Shown here: piece after piece, positions 1 to 10,174 of the stretch
How positions within the stretch are numbered: the first letter of the stretch is position 1
Layout: each line of letters opens with the position of its first letter
NCBI GenBank assembly: GCA_035771175.1
Contig: CM069590.1
Location: 34,796,821 to 34,860,820 of the forward strand
Source of the DNA: Paratinospora sagittata
Taxonomy: Eukaryota > Streptophyta > Magnoliopsida > Ranunculales > Menispermaceae
Reading direction: 5' to 3'
Length of the DNA: 64,000 bases
Translations under genes and position numbers: made by a program
Notes under the pieces: model-generated
Database searches by the model: none
Told to the model about the DNA's origin: nothing
What the model saw: only the letters and a program-made list of their open reading frames with translations

Positions 1-62
1 TGTTGCCAATGAAAAATTAGGATTCAATGATGGCATAAACATCAAGAGAAAAATAGAAAATA

Positions 63-869
63 TTGTTCAATGGACAAGGCATAAATCTTAAAAATGTTAG
101 GAATATATTTTATGTATTTCACAAGTTTTATCTTCCTTTTAGCAAGATAATGGCCTCAAGTGAAGGAACGACTTCCAGTAGTTGGGAACCAATTCCCACA
201 AGACTTACGAAACTTTCCAAACATGAGGTTTTGACTATGAGGAGTATCGACATGAGAGATCTCCGCCTCCGTCCTATCCTTCACGATAAACTCTCAAAGC
301 TGGGATGGTTGAATATAACAAAAGGTGAGGGTTATGTCTCTTTCAACTTGGTGAAGTCATTTTACGAATCCATGAATAGCGTAGGACTTCAAGAAGATGG
401 GATCAGCCGTGTCTTGGAGACAATGATCAAGGGAGCAAAGATTTCCATCAGCGTCGAAACTATTTCACGACTTATGGAAATCCCAATAGGAGACAAGATC
501 ATTGATCCACACGAACCTCAGGCGGTTGCAGAGATCACGGAATCCAAAGAACATCCTTACCGAAAAGGCGTACACCTAAATGACGTACGCCCACCTCCCA
601 AATAATCTCCTTAAACCACCCCTTGTCAGCCTTGGGAAGTTGTAGTCGACAACATCTTGCCGGAAATGGTGACTAGAGGATCTATGACAAGAGCTCAACT
701 TCTTGTGTTATACTGCTTAGAAAAACGAATTTTTGTCTCCCTTATCATCCAGCAAATGTTACGGGTGATCCAAAACCCTACAAAGGATGAGTTTTTCGGT
801 TACGGAGTCTTGATAATGAGGATTCTATGGGAGGCAAACATCAGTACCTTTGATGAATCTTCGACATAG
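63..869 (+). pseudogene. Broken 'putative plant transposon protein' ORF
   Basis: One frame runs across this interval with stops near 603-614 and at 867-869. The first part (about 180 codons; the likely start is the Met before ASSEGTTSSSW at about 150) and the second part (VVVDNILPE..., then LLVLYCLEKR) resemble the N- and C-terminal halves of the plant domain family called 'putative plant transposon protein' (PF20167 as I remember it). The same domain is better preserved at 17205-18638, where LFLIWCILERKK matches LLVLYCLEKR here by position. The molecular role of the family is not established. Family assignment is by pattern memory and by that internal comparison; no LTR was found around it. 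It is probably the remnant of another retroelement cut off by the left edge of the window. Confidence 0.55.
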
Positions 870-925
870 ATCACTAAAGTTGTTACAGTATCCTCCATCT
901 CCAAGACTTTTGTCTCAAAGGGAGG

Positions 926-1642
926 GTGACTTACGAAGAAATATTTGGCGCGACTTCAGGGGAAAGTAACGGAAGGACTAGAAATAACAATGAAGGTTAT
1001 CAACGAAAAAGTCGGTGCAAGATTCCTATTAGGGAAGCACCAATTAATGAACCAAATCAGAACACTACAACAAACCCAGCCCCGAATGATGGTCAACCCG
1101 ATCATTTATTTTGCGAAGATCTTTTTGGCAACCTTGGTCAACCACAAACAAATCAGGATGGACGGGGAGTTCCGATAAATCCTCTTTCCTTGAACCTCCC
1201 AACCCAAGGCAATACGATGTCTCAGGGGTTTCCAACTCCTGAGGTACCTTACCAGTCGAATAAACAATTTCCTGTGAACCAACCACAACAGAATTGAACG
1301 GCACCAAACTTTGGAAGACAGGATATCCCGATGAGTCCACTATTTCAAAACTTTTCCACTCAAGCATATCCAACCATCCAAGAGGTCCCAATTAGGGAGT
1401 CATCAAATAATCAAACTAACTACCTTCCACCTATGAGTCAACCATATGGCCAAGACTTTCCACCAATGCCTATAGCCTACCCTCCACCTATGGGACTGTC
1501 AACCTACTATCCATCGATGGGACAACTAGCCAGCCAACCATCTATGGGACAACGGGCTAACCCATTTGACCAGTTAAATGTGATTGTATCTAGTCTTGCT
1601 TGGATGGAGGAGAACCATAATGTTTTGATAACATGTGTGTAA
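926..1642 (+). pseudogene. Pro/Gln/Asn-rich low-complexity tail ORF
   Basis: Two consecutive open stretches (926-1297 and 1331-1642) encode low-complexity protein rich in Pro, Gln, Asn, Ser and Met, with a repeated Pro-Pro-Met-Gly / Ser-Met-Gly-Gln theme near 1490-1560. No folded domain is recognisable. They follow the transposon-protein remnant directly and probably are its disordered C-terminal part, separated by a frameshift around 900-926 and a stop at 1295-1297. A chance open frame is the alternative, but the strongly non-random composition argues for former coding. Confidence 0.4.
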
Positions 1643-1742
1643 AACATAGAAGAACAGGGAACAACTACTCAACATTCTTCTGGTAGCCATTCTGTAACTA
1701 GCAGAAGGTCTAGGATGAGTAGTTGTAAGCAGGAAAATTAGA

Positions 1743-2494
1743 AAAATTACTAGCATTGTAACTATTTTCTTTTTATGAATGAAATGTTTTGTTTGAGACT
1801 ATGTTTGGTGGGCCGACTTACAACCATTTTTTTCTTTTGTATCACTAACTTTGGAGTGGTATGGGACACAACAAAATTGGAACATACTAAATAAAATGTG
1901 GAAGTAAGAAAACCCACAACCTTGTGTGAAAAGAAACATTTGGGGAAAGTTGAATTACTTACACGGTATGGGACGAGTAAACTTGGATGATACTATTAGT
2001 GAACTCCTCTCCCGTCAATGTTTTATAGCGACCGTGTTCATAAAACTTAACTTGGTTAAACCCTTTATTGCCAAATTCATGTGGTATGGGACACACGAAC
2101 TTGGATAATAGTCGAAGAGACTAAGAAAAAGAGTTTGAACACAAAGAATACGATAGAACGTTAGATTAGGATATTTACCGAGGTAAATCTTAGAACCTTT
2201 ATGACTCGTATGAATTTTCAAAAATATATGTATGTTCACAAACCAAAACCAAAATATTTGAAGCTCTTTCAAAAAAATTTATATGAACACTCTAATCTTG
2301 TTTTATACCATAGACAAACATATGAGGTACATAAGATTCTTTGATTCCTCAACAAAAAAAACCTTACACCATACCTAGATAAATAGGTGGTTTTACATTG
2401 CAGAACTCTCAAACTTTTTGCTGAGAATATCATAACACTATACTTGGCTACAGTTTCTAAAACATGGTTTTGTTCTCTTCTTGCCAATGAGAAA
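1743..2494. other. Non-coding stretch with a three-times repeated GTATGGGAC phrase
   Basis: No gene is seen. The phrase GGTATGGGACNNNN(C/A)AA, often followed by ACTTGGA, occurs near 1858, 1965 and 2081, about 110 bp apart, suggesting decayed tandem repeats. The stretch lies where the 5' LTR and leader of the Tekay/Del element should be, but it does not resemble that element's 3' LTR. Confidence 0.4.
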
Positions 2495-3620
2495 ATGCAA
2501 ACCAGGAAGAGAGGAAGACCACGCACAGTCCGTCCAGCAGAGGAGGCACCTCCTGTGATACAAAATCAGGAATCGCTGCCTCCAAGGGCAGAGTAGGCCA
2601 CACCCGACACTGCCACTACTTCTAGGCAGGCAGTGCCACCTCAGCCCACACCCTTTATCATGCCCCCGAGCATGGAACACTTCTTCGTCGGATTCATTGA
2701 GGCGATGAAGATGACTGCTCAAACGGCCGTCCGTGAGACCACGGCCAACCAGGTGGTAACTATGCAGGCACATGTTCTATATGGGTCGGAGACTCAAACC
2801 AACCATATTAAGAAGTACATGAGGTTACAGCCTCTTACCTTTGCTGGCACCATTAATGCGGCGGAAGCGCAGAAATGGCTTGATGAGTCCAAGAAGGCTC
2901 TCATGGCTATGGGAGTTGAAGAGGCACAGAAAATTCTACTAGCTTCCTACCAACTTGTTGGTGGAGCTAATACATGGTGGATAACGGTGAAGGATGACCC
3001 AAAGGTCAATGTAATAGACATGACTTGGCAAGAGTTTGAGTCACTGTTCATTGATGAGTACTTCCCTGGTGCTGTGAAGACGCTAAGGCGCCAGGCTGTA
3101 CCAAGGCAGGATGATAGTTAGCGAGTATGCGGTCAGGTTCAAGGAATTATTGGTCTACTATCTCTCCACCATCTCAACAGAGCAAGATAAGGTCGAGAAA
3201 TTCTATAATGGTCTTCGTGCATCGATCTTGGATTTCAAGAACTACAGGGAGCTTGTCGACAAGGCCATGAGCTTTGAGCACGAAAAAACTGAGCAGGAAC
3301 AGATAATGAATAGGGGAAAATGGCCTGCAACATTTTCCCAATATGGCAACAAGAAGAAGCCCTACTTTAATCAAAACCCAGCCCTCCCAGCCCTGGTATA
3401 AAAACATGAGGTAGCGGCACCTGCAGCAGAAACTTCTAACCCTAGCCAGAAAGGTTTTCAGAATCGTAATAGAGGTGGCCGTAAGGCAGGGGTGGTGTTC
3501 AACAACACCACAATCAGCATGGCCAATATAACCATCAGCAGGTGCCTCATCAGCAGAGGCCGATATGTTTCAACTGTAGCCAACAGGGCCATGTAACAAA
3601 TACCTGTCCCCACCCTTAAC
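2495..3620 (+). pseudogene. gag: Tekay/Del gag remnant with CCHC knuckle
   Basis: The gag start is placed at the ATG at 2495 (MQTRKRGRPRTVRP), giving the basic N-terminus usual in this clade. An in-frame stop lies at 2594-2596. The capsid region (QPLTFAGTINAAEAQKWL, then WWITVKDD and FIDEYFPG) is the Retrotrans_gag domain that builds the virus-like particle. A frameshift near 3105-3121 moves the frame before SEYAVRFKELL. The zinc knuckle C-x2-C-x4-H-x4-C (CFNCSQQGHVTNTC) is intact at 3566-3607 and would bind element RNA. Dead as a gene. Confidence 0.8.
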
Positions 3621-3759
3621 AACCACAGCAACATGTTCCTGCAGTTCCAGTCCAACAAGCTCCACCTGCTGCTAACGCCCAATCAAGGCAGAACAAGCAA
3701 AACCAGGGGCAGCGACAACAGGGCAGAGTGTTTGCTATCGCTCAGCAACCCCTCCCAGA

Positions 3760-4140
3760 TAACAATGTAGTCAAAGGTACATTTCTCTTGTTCAATACAA
3801 TGGTGCATGTCTAGTTCGATTTGGGTCCTACGCACTCCTTTATATCTTCTGCGTTGGTAAAGCATTTAGGGTTGCATCCTGAACCCACATACATCGTAAT
3901 TTATGTCTCATCACCATTAGGATCTGGTACTAACGTGACATTGAAGTTTTCTAGATGTGAACTTCGAATGTCGAAACAGATAATTTATGCAAATATTTTA
4001 CTGATGGACATTGAAGACTTTGACATCATCCTCGGCATGGATTGGCTCGCACCACTGAATGAAAAAATCAATTGTTTGAAAAAGCAAGTTCTGTTAACCT
4101 TGCATATTGAAGAGTTTGTCAAAGTTCAAGGAACAAGAAA
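3760..4140 (+). pseudogene. Tekay/Del aspartic protease remnant
   Basis: The catalytic Asp sits at 3818-3820 in FDLGPTHSFIS, where the family has D-S-G-A; the Ser and Ala are changed to Leu and Pro. An in-frame TAG lies just before it at 3812-3814. The second half (ANILLMDIEDFDIILGMDWL, 3990-4045) fits the retropepsin fold, which cleaves the gag-pol polyprotein. It would follow gag in one polyprotein and precede RT. Confidence 0.75.
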
Positions 4141-5802
4141 ATGGATACACAACTCGACTGTTGCACTCCTCAAGGCAAAGCTCCGAGCTCTACCCTTGGT
4201 GATGACAATGAATCACCAGCTCTCGAGGTACATGCTGTCCCGGTTATATCTGAATTCCCAATATTTTTTTTGAATGACCTTCCTGGTCTGCCTCCAGTTC
4301 GGGAATTCGATTTTGAGATCAAACTCATACCAGGGACGGGACCCATCTCAACTCCACCATACAAAATGTCCAATGTTGAGCTGGTCGAATTGGACAAACA
4401 ACTGAAGGAATTGGAGAGTAATGGCTTCATCAGAAAAAGTTCATCACCCTGGGGAGCTCCAGTTCTATTTGTTCACAAAAAGGATGGTTCGTTACAATTT
4501 TGCATCGACTATCACAAGTTGAATAACGCCACTATCAAGAACAGATACCCTTTGCCCAGGATTGATGACTTGTTCGACCAACTTAGAGATGCCAAATACT
4601 TCTTTAAGATTGATTTACGATCCAGTTATCATCATCTCCAGATCAGAACGTCGGACATTAATAAAATGGCTTTCAGAACTCGGTACGGTCATTACGAGTT
4701 CTTGGTGATGTCGTTCAGTCTAACAAATGCACCTGTAGCATTCATGGATTTGATGAACCGCATCTTCAAGTTATACATAGACCGATTCGTGGTGGTCTTT
4801 GTGGATGATATCTTTATATATTCCTCAACTGAGGAAGACTATAAGATACATCTGAGGATTGTCCTCTAGACCTTGAGAAGCCATCAGTTGTATACAAAGT
4901 TGAGTAAGTGCGAATTTTGGGCGAAGAGAATTCAATTCCTAGGTCATGTGGTTTCAGGCAATGGCATTGAGGTAGATCCTTCAAAGGTTGAAGCGGTTTT
5001 AAACAGGAAGCAGCCTACCTACCACATTTACTCAAATTTGGAGTTTTCTTGGTTTGGCTGGCTAATACAGACGGTTCATCAAGGACTTCTTAAAGATTGT
5101 TGAACCTATGACCAAGCTCACTCGGAAAGATGTACGATTCATCTGGAATCCCGCCTTTGAGTCGTCATTTCAGGAATTGAAGAAGAGCCTCACGACGGCA
5201 CGAATACTAATCATCCCAAGAAATGGAGTTGGGTTTTCACTATACACCGACGCCTCTCTTTAAGGCTTAGGTGCAGTACTAATGCAAAAGGCCAGGCTGT
5301 TGCATATGCTTCTAGGCATCTAAAAATTCCTGAGGGTAATTACACAACCCATGACCTGGAACTTGCAGTTGTCGTATTCGCACTGAAGTTACGGCGTCAC
5401 TACCTATATAGTGAATGGTTTGAGGTCTTCTCAGATCACAAGAGTCTCAAGTGCATCTACACTCAGAAAGACCTAAACCTCCACCAAAGACAATGGTTGG
5501 AATTCTTGAAAGATTATGACTTTCAACTCCAATATCATTCTGGTAAGGCCAATGTTGTGGCTGATGCCCTGAGTAGAAAATCTTATGTTGCTGCTTGCAC
5601 TCTTAACTTCGAGATGGGGAAGTTGGCTACAGATATGGAGAATTTTAACCTACTGCTCATCGAGGAAGGAGGAGGATCACTACTCTCTCAATTATCAGCC
5701 AACTCTGAGCTTGTTCGAAAGATTTTAGCAGCTCAAACCAATGACCCTATGATAATGGAAAAACGAGAACTTCTTCTCAGCGGACAAGACCTTCTTCACT
5801 GA
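4141..5802 (+). pseudogene. Tekay/Del reverse transcriptase and RNase H remnant
   Basis: Best-preserved part is 4141-4869: the RT fingers and palm, with [25 protein letters not shown] and [12 protein letters not shown], and the catalytic box FVDD at 4798-4809 (F replacing the usual Y). A TAG at 4867-4869 and indels near 5000-5100 break the thumb and connection ([17 protein letters not shown] is still visible). RNase H begins near 5230 (LYTDASL, with a TAA straight after at about 5262) and ends near 5580 ([13 protein letters not shown]). The RNase H order and motifs are ordinary for gypsy elements. Confidence 0.85.
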
Positions 5803-7152
5803 TTGGTCTCCAATGACGAGGCCGTTTTCTACAAAAAACGTCTATGTCTATCGAACGATCCTCAAGTTAGGAAAGAAGTGCTCACTGGAATGCATTGTTC
5901 AAGGTTCGCTATGCATCCTGGGGGAAACAAGATGTACAAGGATGTAAAGTGACAATTCTGGTTTTCTAGAATGAAGAAGGCTATTGCAGACTTCGTTGCT
6001 CGATGTCTCGTGTGTCAACAAGTAAAGGCAGAACGCAGACTTCCCTCTGGACTTCTCCAGCTTTTACCTATTGGAGAATGGAAATGGGAGAACATCCCAA
6101 TGGATTTTGTTACAGCCTTGCCTCAAAATAATAAAAGGCAAGATGCAGTCTGGGTTATCATTGACAGACTTACAAATTTTACACACTTTTTACCAATAAA
6201 GTTCATGGAGAACCTTGCCAAGCTAGCTGAATTGTATGAAAGAGAGATCATACGCCTCCATGGCATACCAGTCACGATCGTCTCTGATCGAGACCATCGA
6301 TTTACATCAAAATTTTGGCAAAGCTTACAAAGTCAAATGGGCTCCAAGATCACCATGAGCACAGCTTTTCACCCACTGACTGACGGGCAGTCAGAACAAT
6401 TGATCCAGATATTAGAGGATATGTTATTATGATGCTGCATTTTGGACTTTCATGATGGACGGGAAAAGTAGTTACATTTGGTTGAGTTTGCATACAACAA
6501 CAGCTACCAAACCAGTATCGGCATGACACCATATGAGGCTCTTTATGGTCGCCTTTGCAAATCTTTGGTATGCTGGTTCAATATGGTAGATCGACCGCAG
6601 TTGGGCCCTGAACTAGTTCAAGAGACTTCTGAGAAAATCACACTAGTACAGGAGCGACTTCATGTAGCACAAAGTCGACAAAAGAGCTATGCCGACAAGC
6701 GAAGACAATATTTAGAATTTGACAAGGGGGACTTGGTTTTTCTAAAAGTTCAGCCTACAAGAGGTGTCAAACGCTTTGGGATGAAAGGAAAGCTCTCCCC
6801 ACGGTATATCGGTCCATTTCAGATCATTGCACTTATTGGCAAACTAGCCTATCATCTATCCCTTCCATCACCCATGTCTAAGGTTTATGACGTTTTTCAC
6901 GTATCCATGCTTCGAAAGTATTGTCCTGATCCTTCGCCTATCATCCCTCTAGTCGAGGTTCAGGTTGAAGAAGGAAATAAGTATCAGGAGAAAGCGATAC
7001 AGATTTTGGAAAGAAAAACTCAAGAACTAAGGCGACTTAGCATACCACTTGTGAAGGTGCTATGGGATCATCATGGATTAGAGGAAACAACCTTGGAACT
7101 AGAAGAAACAATTAAACTGAAATACCTTGAATTGCTTTCTAGGAATAGTTGA
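5803..7152 (+). pseudogene. Tekay/Del integrase with chromodomain-like tail
   Basis: The zinc-binding HHCC region spans about 5890-6025 (MHPGGNKMYKD, a stop, then CLVCQQVKAE). The catalytic triad can be followed: Asp in PMDFVTALP, Asp in VSDRDHRFTS and Glu in DGQSE. The frame breaks at 6432 and resumes at 6478 (VEFAYNNSYQTSIGMTPYEALYG) to the stop at 7150-7152. The C-terminal 100 residues carry the PRYIGPF motif and a chromodomain-like segment, which in chromoviruses is thought to bind histone marks and direct insertion to heterochromatin. Confidence 0.82.
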
Positions 7153-7816
7153 TGATGTGATGCATTGTACCTTATTCACTAATCAATGAAATTGTGGAAC
7201 TTTGTTTACAATATCTTAATATATTGTTTCATTTAATTAACCATGCAAATGTCTGAAAACAACTCAGACAGGAGTAATGATTCGTACACTCCATGGCCTG
7301 CTTGGCAACCAATGGAGACTCCTTAAGACTCTGATGCAAACCACAACTTCTTTGCATCACCAACTCATTTGCCTCACCAACTCCTTTGCCTCAACAGTAG
7401 CGGTCCTTATAGCCAGAGCACGTATGGCTTTATCGTAACAATATTGCCCGAAACAATCCAGTGCCCTCATCTTGGCAAGATCTCCTACCAAAATTGCCAG
7501 GCAGCCAAATTTGAGCAACTGCACGAAAAATCATTCTACCGCTCAACTTACCTTCCCTCAAAGGCTGCAACTTGCAAAGCCCTGCACCACCATCTGTTAG
7601 GCGGATGACGTAACCTTCTAAGGACGAATCCGACTCTATTTGCTCCCCATTGTTTGATGATATTGAGGATTCCACCGGCCATAGTGCTATTCAGGGGCCT
7701 CACAGGCACTACCCCTATTTTGTCAATGATGACAACAGCGGTGAATCCCGAGCAGATAGCAATCATTACTACATGGACTGAATTTCGAGGGTGAAATCTT
7801 TTGAAGCTGGGTAAAG
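7153..7816 (+). other. Tekay/Del 3' untranslated region and polypurine tract
   Basis: No credible coding is seen between the pol stop and the LTR. The purine-rich run just before 7817 (GAAGCTGGGTAAAG) is a degenerate polypurine tract, the primer site for plus-strand DNA. Small open frames here are on the opposite strand and unrecognised. Confidence 0.5.
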
Positions 7817-7925
7817 TGCAATGCCCTAGGTTTGAAAATTAAACTTTGGGCAATGCCCAAAGGTTCGGGCGTTCCTTTTCCAATATAAGGAACCCCCACC
7901 CCCCCATTCATTTTTCACACTAATC

Positions 7926-7968
7926 TTCTTTCTCTCTCTCTCTCTCTTTCTCTCTCTTGCTCTCTTTC
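7926..7968 (+). repeat. (CT)n pyrimidine tract in the LTR
   Basis: A run of CT and TC dinucleotides with a few interruptions. It lies inside the LTR a little over 100 bp from its start. Confidence 0.8.
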
Positions 7969-8605
7969 TGATTTCTCTCTTCTTTTTTTGAGACTCTCTT
8001 CAGGGTGCAACACAGTTCTGCTCAGGAGAAAGTACAAGTTTGAGAAGGAGATTCTATCTAAAGGTGGGGAACAAACATAGGTTTGCGTGTCTTTTGACTT
8101 TTATTAAAGTTTTAATTCATTTATCATTATGTTTACTATTCATTTACACTCTATTGTTGCGTATAATGTTCATACCTATCATACTTATGCCTGTATACTT
8201 GGAGTTCATGTATTACTACACTGTTACTATGTCGAATTAGTGGTCAATCTAACTCAACCAGACTTAGTCTTGTCCTCAGTAACTTTAAATAGTGAATGAG
8301 AGGCAGCGTGCTGCTCTAGACAATTGATATTTAAGTGGACTTCGTGTCCCACATCTCAACTAGAGACTGCTCTGGTTGGTCTTATTTGAAAGTTATCATC
8401 TTATACAAGTGATACTGAACATCCTAACCTTACACGGGATGATACTGACCTAATAAGAATCACCAGACGCTGCCAAATCCTGTCTAATGTTAGTAAAGAC
8501 CGAACCTGCTCATGCATTGGCATCATACATAAGCACCACCTAGGGACGTAAGTGGTTCATGATCCACAAAATAGTTAGAAGCAATGCTCACTATTCTTGA
8601 TATTT

Positions 8606-8755
8606 CCTTAGCGAGAGACGTACAATGAGAACTGGGGATTTCCTGGGGATGGACATCTATACGTGAATCTAAGGCGACAACCTTAGGGAGGGACGTACAA
8701 TGAGAACCCGGGTTTACCTGAGGATGGACATCTGTACACGAACTCAGGGCGACAT
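8606..8755 (+). repeat. 75-bp tandem duplication in the Tekay/Del LTR
   Basis: Two adjacent copies (8606-8680 and 8681-8755) both begin CCTTAG and contain GGACGTACAATGAGAAC-like and GGATGGACATCT phrases and end GGCGACA. They differ at roughly one base in five by eye. A shorter partial third copy (GGGACGTAAGTGG) lies near 8543. Confidence 0.75.
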
Positions 8756-9171
8756 ACAATCATGGAACCATTACGAGACGGTGTCATCCATACATACATG
8801 TTGTACTGATTATGATGCTATGTTGTGTATATTGATATTTGATTATGAAGTTTCCTTTATTAATTGTCATATTCATGAACTATTTTACCCACTGGGCAAT
8901 AGCTCACCCTGTTGTTATCCAATTTTTCTCAGGAGTTTAGGGTGGACTGAGTGGAGGTTTTTGGGCCCACATTTTGTAACCCTTGTTAATTATAGGAAGA
9001 TTTTGGGAGGATGTTCCCTCAATCATATTTTTTACAAAAATACATTCTGAAATTAATGAAATCAGATTTGTACTCAATTGTGTGCCTGCGTACTTAGTTA
9101 TTGTTATAATGCATTCGCGCCCCGCCTGTGAGTGTTCCGCCAGTTTAGGCTCGTCCGGGCGAGGTGTGACA

Positions 9172-9909
9172 AGCGTGCTATTGTGTTGAAACCCAGAAGG
9201 CTCAACTTAACTATGAGCGTCTTATTGCTCCTTGAGCGTCCTAAAGAATAACAACCCGAGAGTTGGTTTAGTCTCAGACAATTTAGGAGGGCATTATAGC
9301 TCAATGAGCATCCTAATAGGACTTGCCCAGAAATTTCCCAGAAAATTGAGTGTCCTATAGCCGTAGGAGCGTATTGCAGTGCTGGCTTGATATTTTAAGT
9401 GACTTGCCACTGCATAAGTGTCCTAAAGCACCTTGAGTGTCTACTCAAAATTGAGATTTTGAAATTCTTTTGACTTTTGAAATCAAATTGGATCAAACTC
9501 ATTTTGGATCGAATTAAAACATTCTAAAGATCATTCTAAAGCATTTTTTAATCAAACTGAGCATTTTGGAATACCGATTAGAATCAAATTGAAATTTGAT
9601 ACATGAAGTCAAACATTTATGACTATGGAAAAATCATTTTGAAAACTTTGAGGAATGAGATGGAATTTGCTAAATCGTGTCCAGGTGAAGTTCTACAAAC
9701 CTAACAAGATACTAAGAAAACTAAAGATAATTGAAATAACATCCATTGCTTGAGAATTATCCAAAGCTTGATCTGGAGAAAGCTCCAACAAGTATCTTTA
9801 CATATAATTGATATATCTGCATCAATAATTAATATAGTGTGCCAAGTGGTTTGTGGTTTGTAATCATCAAAATATCTCCATATTGGTCATGGGGGTTCTT
9901 GGTTTAACA
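9172..9909 (-). repeat. Truncated minus-strand LTR of Sirevirus style
   Basis: Read on the minus strand this starts TGTTAAACCAAG at 9909, followed soon by TTTTGATGATTACAAACC, the start shared by the other Sirevirus-like LTRs here. It is closest to the minus LTR at 52245-53750 (shared CATTGCTTGAG and GAAAACTTTGAGGAAT-like phrases). Its distal part carries GGACGCTCA and GGATGCTCA motifs on the minus strand, around 9190-9440. It is cut at 9172 by the Tekay/Del 3' LTR, so its other end is missing. Confidence 0.65.
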
Positions 9910-9949
9910 TAAAATACTATTTTTAAGAATAAAAATAAACATTTTTATG

Positions 9950-10169
9950 AACTTATCAATTACTCCCCCAATCAGCATCAGAGAACCCAGTTAAAGCCAA
10001 ATGAGAGGACTTTCGAAGATGATTACCATATTCTAGCATGCCATTTAGATAGCGAAGAATACGTTTAACCGCCTTCCAATGTGTATCCTTAGGATTTTGC
10101 ATAAATTGAAAAACTTTATTAACCGCAAAAGCAAGATCAGGTTTGTTAATTGTGATGTATTGAATTACC
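9950..10169 (-). pseudogene. Element B: RT-end and RNase H fragment
   Basis: The minus-strand reading contains PDLAFAVNKV, KRILRYLNG and FSDADWGS, the conserved end of a copia RT thumb and the start of RNase H, whose Asp in DADW is a catalytic residue. It stops right after DADWGS, so RNase H is truncated. Its beginning joins the end of the fragment at 28929-29304 once element A and one target copy are taken away. Confidence 0.85.
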
Positions 10170-10174
10170 CCAAT
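10170..10174. repeat. Target-site duplication of element A, left copy (CCAAT)
   Basis: CCAAT lies directly before the 5' LTR of element A and CCAAC (28924-28928) directly after its 3' LTR. They differ at one base. Removing the element and one copy restores the reading frame of element B across the junction, so this duplication is well supported. Confidence 0.85.

Larger units (their letters stand above)
2495..9171 (+). mobile_element. 5'-truncated Ty3/gypsy chromovirus, Tekay/Del type
   Basis: The order gag, CCHC knuckle, aspartic protease, RT, RNase H, integrase, chromodomain-like tail, 3' LTR is that of a Ty3/gypsy element. The tail after integrase (DVFHVSMLRKY, then IPLVKVLWDHHGLEETTLE) matches the Tekay/Del chromovirus C-terminus. 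The 3' LTR is complete, but no 5' LTR or PBS is visible upstream of gag, so the left end is lost. Every reading frame is broken by stops or indels. The right end abuts AGCGTGCT of a minus-strand LTR, suggesting the element was inserted into that LTR and its left flank was later deleted. Confidence 0.85.
7817..9171 (+). repeat. 3' LTR of the Tekay/Del element
   Basis: The LTR starts TGCAATGCCCTAGG after the polypurine tract and ends GAGGTGTGACA, about 1355 bp. The end matches the usual chromovirus LTR end and, in reverse complement, the LTR start at 63432. A CT-rich run (7926-7968) and an internal 75-bp tandem duplication lie within it. It should carry promoter and polyadenylation signals of the element, but no clear TATA box was identified. 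Confidence 0.75.

Noticed and set aside
2495..7152. Endogenous pararetrovirus
   Set aside because: LTR, integrase and chromodomain-like tail are present, so it is a Ty3/gypsy element.
8040..9300. Several short ORFs in the Tekay/Del LTR
   Set aside because: They lie in LTR sequence and show no domain.
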